From Mycoplasmataceae bacterium (GTDB lineage: Bacteria > Bacillota_I > Bacilli_A > Mycoplasmatales > Mycoplasmoidaceae): a DNA stretch of 7,764 bases. The translations under genes were made by a program, and so were the position numbers. The notes below the pieces were generated by a model. The model was given only the letters and a program-made list of their open reading frames with translations. It was not told the DNA's origin and made no database searches. Positions 1 to 6,349 of the stretch are shown here, piece after piece. Position 1 is the first letter of the stretch. Every line of letters starts with the position of its first letter. The stretch lies in contig JAISKE010000043.1 in the NCBI GenBank assembly GCA_031261045.1, positions 1-7,764 of the forward strand, in the 5' to 3' direction.

Positions 1-2
1 CC

Positions 3-221
3 TCATTTAATTTACTTCGTGCAGTTATATTTGGTACCACCCTTCAAAACTGTACAGCTTTAAATTTTGTCGCCATGAGTTTTAGTGATACTATTTTTCC
101 TCATGACGGACTCATTTTATATGGCGACGGTGTAAACACTAATCCATTTGGTCCAAGTCAAACAAACTATGGTTGGAGCATTAATGATGCTACCTGATCG
201 AACATGGCTCGCCCAGCATAA
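3..221 (+). CDS. C-terminal end of an unrecognised protein (5' truncated)
   Basis: Frame 3 is open from the left edge to TAA at 219-221, giving about 72 residues once TGA at 195-197 is read as Trp. The visible part begins SFNLLRAVIFGTTLQNCTAL and ends SINDATWSNMARPA. The first 30 or so residues are moderately hydrophobic. The rest is rich in Gly, Asn, Thr and aromatic residues, as in an extracytoplasmic or surface domain, but I recognise no family. It is accepted as coding because the frame stays open, uses TGA as Trp like its neighbours, and is followed 18 bases later by a hairpin with a T-run in the right orientation. It converges on the aldolase operon and has no visible functional link to it. 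The start and most of the gene lie outside the window. Confidence 0.55.
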
Positions 222-239
222 CGGTTAAAAGCACATTTA

Positions 240-264
240 AAAAGAGCTCAAAACGAGCTTTTTT
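240..264. terminator. Probable bidirectional rho-independent terminator
   Basis: The arms 240-249 and 255-264 form a 10-bp stem around a 5-base loop (AAAAC), with core GAGCTC/GAGCTT. Read on the plus strand it has one G-U pair and ends in a T-run at 259-264, which suits the partial gene ending at 221. Read on the minus strand the same position becomes an A-C mismatch, but the stem is still followed by TTTTTAAA, so it can also end the operon whose last stop is at 268. Confidence 0.7.
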
Positions 265-267
265 CAT

Positions 268-1137
268 TTACGCCTTACCGAATGAACCTAACATTTTTAA
301 TTTATCAACGACAACCCTTTTAACGCTTTCTAGAGCGATTGGGAAGTAGTTGCGAGGATCATATCCGTGTTGGTCTTTGTGTTTACCACTGATGAAGTAG
401 TCAGATAACTCCTTAGTGAAAGCAGTTAATAATTCCGTACCAACGTTAAATTTACAAACACCATAGGTAATCGCTTTCTTAATTTGCATTTCCGGAATAC
501 CACTGCCGCCATGTAACACTAAAGGCATTTTTGGTAAAGCTTTATTAATTTCTTCTAGTCGATCAAAGTTTAAACCTGGTCAATCTTGCGGATAGTTACC
601 ATGTAAGTTACCAATTCCAGCTGCTAAACAATCAATACCGGTTGCTACCATTTCTTTGCATTCTTCAATTGTTGCTAATTGTACGGGAGCACCTTTATCT
701 TCTACTTTGCCAGTGATTGCGCCGACCTCACACTCGACGCTAACTTTCTTAGATTTAGCTTTATCAACAACGAATTTGGTTTTAGCTAAATTATCCTTTA
801 ATGGTAGTTTACTACCGTCATACATTACGGCGCTAAAACCAGCATCAATTGCTTCTAGAACAGTTTCGTACTTGCCGTGATCTAAAAGAATAGCAATGGG
901 GACTGAAATCTCTTCGTGATTAACAATTGCTTTAACCATTTGGGCGAAATCTTCAACTCCTTCGAAGCAATTGTCTAAGGCCTTTTGAGATACAGCCACA
1001 ATTAATGGAGAACTAGTTTCGTTGGCAGCTAAGATTGCAGTCTTAGCCATGTCATAGTTAATTACATTAACATGCAGTACGGCATATTTACCTTTAATAG
1101 CTTTTTGCAACATTTGGTTAAGATTTACAATTGGCAT
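268..1137 (-). CDS. fba: Class II (zinc) fructose/tagatose-bisphosphate aldolase
   Basis: This 289-residue protein belongs to the class II aldolases (FbaA/GatY/KbaY), which cleave a ketohexose 1,6-bisphosphate to DHAP and glyceraldehyde 3-phosphate in the cytoplasm. The length is normal for the family. Visible motifs are LLDHG (Asp86, zinc ligand His87), VECEVG with Glu135 and Glu137, GIGNLHGNYP (zinc ligand His179), LVLHGGSG (zinc ligand His209 and the phosphate loop) and NVGTEL (Asn231). One TGA, at 580-582, encodes Trp186. The start is the ATG at 1137, giving MPIVNLNQ. A frame extension to an ATG at 1179 would run into the upstream kinase and adds nothing typical of the family. It is the last gene of the operon, one base after the kinase stop (TAA-T-ATG), with no clear Shine-Dalgarno. 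Next to lacAB the likely substrate is tagatose 1,6-bisphosphate, but sequence alone does not separate this from fructose 1,6-bisphosphate, and it could serve glycolysis too. Confidence 0.9.
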
Positions 1138-1138
1138 A

Positions 1139-2026
1139 TTATTTTTCACATAAACAAGCAGCACCAATGAGCGCAGCATCGTTTCCTAATTTAGCTTTAA
1201 TAATTTGTACTTGTTCAAAAGAAGTTTTTGGTTTTTGTGCAAGACGCAGCATAACTTTTTTAATGCGATCCATATCAAAACTTTTATGTTCAGTGATTTT
1301 ACCACCAAGCACTACATATTGCGGATTTAAAAGATAAATGTAATACATGATTCCTTTAACGATGCCGTCATATCATTCATCTACTTCACGCTTAACTGGT
1401 ACATTAGTCTTAGCTAATTCTAATGATTCTTCACCAGTTAATGGTTTACCATAAATTTGTTCGCAACGAGAAATAAAGAATGGGACCCCATAGTACATTT
1501 CAAAATGATGGTTATTAACTAACATTTGTCCACATTCACCAGATGAGAAATTGCTACCACGATAAACCTTGCCGTCAATAATTGGGCAACCAGCAATTCC
1601 GGTACCGATGGCCATCACTACGGCATTAACATGTTCTAATCCTTTTAATGCTCCAGAATGTAATTCACCTAAAGCAGCAGCTTTCACATCATTATCAGCA
1701 TATAGTGGAAGCTTGCAATATTTAGCAAACTCTTTTTTAACATTAACATCGCTATATCCTTTTAATGATTGATGAGATAATACTACGTATCGATCGGTGT
1801 CAAATGGACCAACAATAGTACTGCAAACACATTTAATATCCTTATGTTTCTTTTTCATAGTGGAAGCAAATTTACCCATGTTTCAAATAATTTCTAATCC
1901 TGAGTTATGTTTAGCATTTGTGGGAAAACGACCTTTTTCTAAGATAGTCATATTGTCACCATCGTTATTAATGATGCCTCATTTAATGAATGTACCACCC
2001 ATATCTAGGGCTAATATTTTTTTCAT
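1139..2026 (-). CDS. ROK-family sugar kinase lacking the zinc motif
   Basis: This 295-residue protein has the ROK kinase architecture: an N-terminal ATP phosphate loop DMGGTFIKWG (residues 8-17), the catalytic-loop sequence ADNDVKAAALGE with Asp113 as the expected base, the second phosphate motif IGTGIAG (140-146), and a C-terminal NPQYVVLGGKI segment. There is no N-terminal helix-turn-helix, so it is a kinase and not a XylR/NagC-type ROK repressor. The usual GE-x-GH is GECGQ here (Glu164, Gln167), and the CxCGxxGC zinc cluster is missing. Trp16, Trp48 and Trp218 are all TGA. The ATG at 2026 is preceded by GGAGAT inside the end of lacB, and the stop-to-start gap is two bases. It sits where lacC (tagatose-6-phosphate kinase) would stand in a lac/gal operon. 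Phosphorylation of tagatose 6-phosphate is an inference from position; a free-hexose kinase is the conventional alternative. Confidence 0.85.
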
Positions 2027-2028
2027 AA

Positions 2029-2574
2029 TTATCTCCAAGTCTTTGGTAGAGGAACATTATCTTGTTTCTCGCCTTCGGTATATTTGCCGTCTTCTCAATC
2101 TTTAATTTCTTGATCAAACTGATGAATGTTGTAATTGTCTTGTGGGATGCGATTATCAATGGCTTTAATAAGGTCTTGGTTTTCACCTAAATATTTAGCA
2201 TTAATGAAAGCTTTAATAATTTCTTCCATTAAACCTAATCCAATAATGCGACCACCCATACCGACGACATTAGCGTTATATAGTTCTTTTGCTTTTACGG
2301 CTACTTCGACATCTCTAGTTAAAACGGCGCGCACACCACGAGTTTTTTGAGCTGAGTTAGAAATGCCCACGCCCGTTCCACAAATAACTACGCCTAGATC
2401 CGCTTTCTTCAATCCAATTTGACGGCCAACTTCAAAACCGTAAATATCGTAGTGCGTTCTAGTGTTGTCGTAAGTTCCAACGTCAATAACTTCATGCCCT
2501 AATTTGGTAATGAATTTAACCATCGCATCTTTGATGGGGGTAACGATATGATCACAACCAATAGCAATTTTCAT
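2029..2574 (-). CDS. lacB: Galactose-6-phosphate isomerase subunit LacB
   Basis: This is the 181-residue LacB subunit of the LacAB isomerase, which interconverts galactose 6-phosphate and tagatose 6-phosphate at the entry of the tagatose pathway. It belongs to the RpiB/LacA/LacB fold. The N-terminus [12 protein letters not shown], the segment [10 protein letters not shown] (33-42) and the active-site loop [11 protein letters not shown] (64-74, with the catalytic-type Cys65 and Thr67) closely follow streptococcal and staphylococcal LacB as I remember them. The family C-terminus is reached only by reading TGA at 2095-2097 as Trp160; otherwise the protein ends about 22 residues early. The true stop is TAA at 2029-2031. 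The start is set by a strong GGGAGG Shine-Dalgarno in the last codons of lacA, one base between stop and ATG. Ribose-5-phosphate isomerase (RpiB) is the main alternative, made unlikely by the paired lacA. Confidence 0.92.
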
Positions 2575-2575
2575 G

Positions 2576-3007
2576 TTACTTGCCTCCCATTAAAGTATTT
2601 AACATATCAATCCGAACCTGGTGGCGGCCACCTTCATATTGGGCATTTAAGAAAGCGGTAACCATTTTCTTAATTTGATGTATAGTAGAAATCTCCGAAC
2701 CAAACGATAGCACCGTAGCATTATTGTGTTCACAAGTCATTCTAGCAGAGTGTTCATCAGTAATCTCTGCGACTACAATACCTTCAGTCTTCGCAATGTA
2801 CATAAATGGTAGAATACCATAATCATCGATCACGATACCACGTTCTACTTGTTTTGTTTGAATATTTTTGATTAACTCATCACAATTATTAATAAATGCA
2901 TCATGCTTGTCTAGCACAACAGGTTCATGATGCATTTTCTTAATTAATTCTACAAGTTGATCAATGCTATTTTTACTTACTTTATTGCTAATTAAACCAA
3001 TCTTCAT
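2576..3007 (-). CDS. lacA: Galactose-6-phosphate isomerase subunit LacA
   Basis: This 143-residue protein is the LacA partner of LacB in the heteromeric galactose-6-phosphate isomerase. It shows the LacA-specific features GIVIDDYG (57-64) in place of the Cys-containing CGTG loop of LacB/RpiB, then [19 protein letters not shown] (78-96, including His94) and the C-terminal signature [14 protein letters not shown] (124-137). The lack of the catalytic Cys is normal for LacA and is not decay. The length matches the family. I chose the ATG at 3007 (MKIGLISNK) over a GTG at 3025, because an AAAAGG ribosome site at 3017-3022 lies nine bases before the ATG and because the predicted transcript begins near 3023. 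It is the first gene of the operon and overlaps nothing. It contains no Trp, so it is intact in either code. Confidence 0.9.
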   Translation of the reverse strand: MKIGLISNKVSKNSIDQLVELIKKMHHEPVVLDKHDAFINNCDELIKNIQTKQVERGIVIDDYGILPFMYIAKTEGIVVAEITDEHSARMTCEHNNATVLSFGSEISTIHQIKKMVTAFLNAQYEGGRHQVRIDMLNTLMGGK

Positions 3008-3010
3008 ATT

Positions 3011-3041
3011 TTGATACCTTTTCACATTGATTATATATAAT
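3011..3041 (+). promoter_or_regulatory. Predicted promoter of the PTS EIIC gene
   Basis: A perfect -10 TATAAT at 3036-3041 is preceded by a possible -35 TTGATA at 3011-3016, with a rather long 19-base spacer. Transcription would start near 3048, giving a leader of about 20 bases that contains the weak ribosome site GAAAG (3053-3057). The -10 shares the palindrome with the opposing lacA promoter. Confidence 0.5.
3017..3022 (-). promoter_or_regulatory. Ribosome binding site of lacA
   Basis: AAAAGG on the minus strand lies nine bases before the ATG at 3007. It decides the start: the alternative GTG at 3025 would place this site inside the coding region. Confidence 0.65.
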
Positions 3042-3044
3042 CAA
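3027..3044. promoter_or_regulatory. 18-bp perfect palindrome between divergent genes, candidate operator
   Basis: TTGATTATA is followed directly by its exact reverse complement. The palindrome contains the -10 boxes of both divergent promoters, so a dimeric repressor bound here could shut off transport and catabolism together. Because two facing TATAAT boxes account for much of the symmetry, only the outer TTGA/TCAA arms are independent evidence. No regulator gene is in the window. Confidence 0.4.
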
Positions 3045-3060
3045 ATAAATTAGAAAGCAA
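3030..3060 (-). promoter_or_regulatory. Predicted promoter of the lacA-lacB-kinase-aldolase operon
   Basis: On the minus strand, TATAAT occupies 3035-3030 and a possible -35 TTGCTT occupies 3060-3055, again with a 19-base spacer. Transcription would begin near 3023, just before the lacA ribosome site. All four genes downstream are separated by one or two bases, so one transcript is expected. Confidence 0.5.
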
Positions 3061-3067
3061 GTATCTT

Positions 3068-4942
3068 ATGGGAAGTAATGTTGTATTAAATTTTATCCAG
3101 AGTTTCTTCGGATCCGCTGGGTTAATTGTAGGGCTATTTGCGTTGGTAGGATCCATCCTATTAAGACGTAGTGCCCTAAAAACCGTTATCTCTACGTTTA
3201 CAACAATTCTAGGATTTTTTATTCTTTCATTAGGTGGTGGTGCCATTGGTACTGCGATGATAGATTTTGGCAATATGTTCAAAGTGATCGTCGGTACTGG
3301 CGGTGGAACAGTTGGTGGTAGCGATGCCTTTGCGATTGCGTTAATGAATAATGCCACTAATATCGCAGCAGTAACCTCTATTATGCTTTTGTTAGCAATC
3401 TTGTTTAACTTACTATTGGCGGGGACGACTAGATTTAAAAATATTTTCTTATCGACTCATATCGTCATGTATTTCTGCGTTGGGTTTACTGTGATGTTTA
3501 TGTTGTGCGCACCTAATGGTTATCATGATTTAGCACTAGGAAAACAAGGTTTATTAATCGCTTTAATCGGCGCTGGTTTAATATCTATCTACACAACTTT
3601 AGCACCAAGTTTAACTACTAAAGTTACATATGAACTGACAAAAGACAAGAACATGAACTTATGTCACCATGGCTTATTTTGCTTTTATATGGCTCAAGGT
3701 ATTGGAAAATTATGTGGCAAGGCCCAACACGGTCGTTACACTTCTACGGAAGATATGCATTTACCACGTTGAATGTCTTTCTTAAAAAACTCTAATGTGA
3801 CGATTGTTTTAGTGATGGTTCTATTATTTGCGGTTGTCTTTATTGCGGCTTACGCTAAAAGTCCAACCGAGGTGCACACTTATTTAATTGGTGGTACAAT
3901 TAATGGCATGATTGTTTCAGCTTCACCTACCGGCGCTTCGTCATTAGCAGTGGCGTTTGTAATTGATGCTTTTATGTTCACCGCTGGACTATTAGTGTTG
4001 ATTGAAGGTATTACGATGATGGTTAACGAACTACGTGATTGCATTAAAGGCATTTCACAAAGATTCATTACTGGTGCCATCATGAGCGTGGACGCTTCGT
4101 TAGTTTTAAAAACGCAACCAATTGCTGTCTTGTTGGGGTTCTTAGCTTCGTTCTTAGGTGCAATTTGTACGATGGGTATTTCCTTTGCCTTTAAAGCTTT
4201 AGATGGCAAAACTTTCTCTAGCATTATTCTACCTAGTGTAACCATCTTCTTTTTCTTAGGAGGCATCGCGGGAATCTTTGGTAATATGCGTGGTGGATTA
4301 TTAGGTTGCTTAATGGCAGGTTTCTTTGTGGGTTTAATTGTTTCACTACTACCCATCTTACTAATTGCGACTTGAAATACATTAGCTCCAGCACCCGCAC
4401 CAACTAGTTTAATCCCTAATCCTGCTTGGTATAATAACCAAAATTTTGATTGAACTAATAATGCTATACCGTCAGCCGTTATGAACAACTCCTACGGAGA
4501 ATCGGACTATATTTTAATTCCAATATTTGGTTGATTAATGTATGGTGGTGAAAAGATTGCTGGGGGTAGTGTTGGTGGTATTAATCCAATGACTTTTGTT
4601 ATGTTAGGGATTATGGTAGCGGCTTGGGTTGGCTTAATCTTTGACGGTCAATTAAAAACTCGTCGTGAAAAATTGGTTCACCCTGAAATATTCTACAACC
4701 ACCGTTTAATGAATATTAACGATGCACAAAAGCACTACGAGGAAGTCTACGCCGCGAAATTACTATACATTAGTGAATCAGAAAAAGTTTTACTTAATAA
4801 AAAGAATAATTATGAAGAAAACGAATATCAAAAAAAGTTAAATCGTCTTGCAGAACATAAGCAAAGAGCAAAAGCAAAATACGATAAACAAAAGCTTCGA
4901 ACTAATGAACGTCTAGTTAAGTTAGAAAACAATAAATCTTAA
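3068..4942 (+). CDS. ulaA: PTS sugar transporter EIIC, UlaA (ascorbate/galactitol) family
   Basis: This is a 624-residue polytopic membrane protein, continuous once four TGA codons (3770, 4373, 4451, 4532) are read as Trp. Family marks are the N-terminal LVGSILLRRSALKT, THIVMYF (His131), LCHHGLF (His200/His201), GISQRFITGAI (328-338) followed by Asp342, and FGNMRGG near the second half's helices. Hydrophobic segments lie at about 15-33, 41-60, 101-118, 130-147, 160-178, 245-263, 290-313, 350-370, 378-400, 412-436 and 507-527. E. coli UlaA has about 465 residues. The excess here is mainly a Pro/Asn-rich loop (about 437-480) and a C-terminal tail of about 95 residues (530-624), highly charged and probably coiled-coil. 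The start ATG has only a weak GAAAG site. In the PTS this subunit carries the sugar across while EIIB phosphorylates it; neither EIIA nor EIIB is present here. Divergence from lacAB suggests galactose or a related hexose as cargo, and the ascorbate label should not be taken as the substrate. Confidence 0.85.
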
Positions 4943-4960
4943 CTATAAATTTATCAAACG

Positions 4961-4996
4961 AAACAACCAATATATTGGTTGTTTTCTTTTTGTTTT
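4961..4996 (+). terminator. 24-bp perfect palindrome plus T-run: EIIC terminator, possibly also an operator
   Basis: AAACAACCAATA (4961-4972) is followed immediately by its exact reverse complement (4973-4984). Folded as RNA it gives a strong hairpin with the central bases as the loop, followed by TTTTCTTTTTGTTTT up to 4996, which fits an intrinsic terminator 18 bases after the EIIC stop. The symmetry is unusually complete for a terminator and its right arm supplies the predicted -35 of xylA, so a second role as a regulator site is possible. Confidence 0.7.
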
Positions 4997-5006
4997 GTGT
5001 TAGAAT
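4979..5006 (+). promoter_or_regulatory. Predicted promoter of xylAB, extended -10 type
   Basis: The -10 TAGAAT at 5001-5006 is preceded by TGT, matching the extended -10 TGn form, and the -35 TTGTTT is at 4979-4984 with a 16-base spacer. The start would be near 5013, leaving a leader of only about 13 bases before the xylA ATG. The -35 lies inside the 24-bp palindrome. Confidence 0.45.
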
Positions 5007-5013
5007 AAAAAAG

Positions 5014-5020
5014 AAGAGGA
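5014..5020 (+). promoter_or_regulatory. Ribosome binding site of xylA
   Basis: AAGAGGA within a purine run lies five bases before the ATG at 5026. It fixes this start over the upstream in-frame GTG at 4975, which lies within the terminator region. Confidence 0.7.
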
Positions 5021-5025
5021 ATACG

Positions 5026-6348
5026 ATGGGAATATTAAGCAAACATAACAAGATTAAATACGAGGGGTCAAACAGTAAAAATAAATTAGCGTTTCATTTT
5101 TACAACCCAAATGAAAAAATCATGGGTAAAACCATGAAACAACATTTAAAGTTTGCCATGAGTTGATGACATACGATTAATGCTAGCGGTACAGATATGT
5201 TTGGTGGGAACACCATGGACAAGAGCTTAGGCCATGGCGAAACAATGGCAAAATACTTAGCGAAAGCGGACTTTGGCTTTGAATTAATGGATAAGTTAGA
5301 GATTGAATATTATTGCTTTCACGATATTGACGTTGCACCAGAAGGCGCAACTCTAGCGGAAAGCGAGCGTAATCTAAAGATTGTGACTGATCATTTATTA
5401 AAATTACAGAAGAAGTACGGCATTAAATTATTGTGAGGCACCGCGAACATGTTTAGTCACAAAATGTTTATGACTGGTGCTGCCACTGGATGTACTCCAG
5501 AAGTGTACGCAATCGCAGCCGGCAAAGTTAAAGCAGCCTTAGACGCAACCATTAAACTTGGTGGTAAGGGATATGTGTTCTGGGGTGGTCGTGAAGGCTA
5601 TGACACGCTTTTAAATACTGATATGGGGTACGAACTAGCCCACTTAGGTAAATTCCTTAAAATGGCTCGCGATTATGGTCGCAAGCACGGATTCAAAGGT
5701 GATTTCTACATCGAACCAAAACCAAAGGAACCAACAAAGCACCAATACGACTTTGATGTGGCAACTTGTGCAAATTTCCTACGTGCTAATGATTTGATGA
5801 AAGACTTTAGAATGAATATTGAAGCCAACCATGCCACATTAGCTGGGCATACTTTCCAACATGAATTAAGAGTAGCTAGAGTTAATGGTATCTTTGGTTC
5901 CATTGATGCTAACCAAGGAGATATGCTGTTAGGATGAGATACTGATCAATTCCCAACTAATGTTTATGATACTACCATGTGTATGTACGAAGTACTTAAA
6001 CAAGGTGGATTCACTAATGGTGGGTTAAACTTTGACGCCAAGGCACGCCGAGCTTCCAATACAATTGAAGATATCTTATTAAGTTATATTGCCGGAATGG
6101 ACGCCTTTGCTATCGGTTTAAGGAAAGCTGCAGCGATTATTGCGGACGGAAGACTAGATAAATTCGTGGAACACAAATACAGTGGATTTAAGAAAACTTC
6201 TTTAGGTAAGAATATTGATGCCGGTAAAGTTACTTTAGAAAAACTTTATGAAACTGGTAAAAATATGAAATATAACGCCGTAAAAGTGCCAAGCGGTGCA
6301 CAAGAATATCTAGAAGAAGTTGTTAACGACGTATTCTTCAAAAACTAA
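5026..6348 (+). CDS. xylA: Xylose isomerase
   Basis: This 440-residue TIM-barrel enzyme interconverts D-xylose and D-xylulose, the first step of xylose use, and typically also acts on glucose/fructose. All key residues are visible, two positions lower than in E. coli: His99 and Asp102 in [11 protein letters not shown]; Glu230 and Lys232 in [12 protein letters not shown]; Glu266 and His269 in [12 protein letters not shown]; Asp294 in SIDANQGD; Asp305 and Asp307 in GWDTDQF; and Asp337 in NFDAK. These supply the two divalent metal sites and the catalytic Lys. The length is that of the longer class II enzymes found in Firmicutes and enterobacteria. Trp47, Trp48, Trp137 and Trp304 are TGA, and another Trp (VFWGG) is TGG, so the gene is intact only in code 4. 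It leads a two-gene operon with xylB starting two bases after its stop. No sign of decay. Confidence 0.96.
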
Positions 6349-6349
6349 T

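Noticed and set aside
1138..1179. ATG at 1179 as the aldolase start
   Set aside because: It would overlap the kinase C-terminus by about 40 bases; MPIVNLNQ at 1137 matches the family N-terminus.
1139..2026. ROK protein as a XylR-like repressor of the xyl operon
   Set aside because: It begins directly with the ATP loop DMGGT at residue 8 and has no helix-turn-helix domain.
656..2350. Several plus-strand open frames opposite the aldolase, kinase and lacB genes
   Set aside because: They are antisense shadows of well-identified genes and have no promoter or recognisable product.
2029..3007. Two RpiB ribose-5-phosphate isomerases
   Set aside because: The pair shows the distinct LacB ([12 protein letters not shown]) and LacA ([12 protein letters not shown], no active-site Cys) signatures.
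3008..3025. GTG at 3025 as the lacA start
   Set aside because: It would put the AAAAGG ribosome site inside the coding region, lies upstream of the predicted transcription start, and adds residues not typical of LacA.
3880..4488. Long minus-strand open frame opposite the EIIC gene
   Set aside because: It is a low-complexity mirror of the membrane-protein codons, with no ribosome site or family resemblance.
3773..4942. Separate genes starting at 3773 and 4538 downstream of a first EIIC fragment
   Set aside because: The intervening stops are TGA codons read as Trp; the frame is continuous from 3068 and the joined protein matches the whole UlaA fold.
5026..6348. xylA as a pseudogene broken into three or four pieces
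   Set aside because: All breaks are TGA at conserved Trp positions and all catalytic residues are present.
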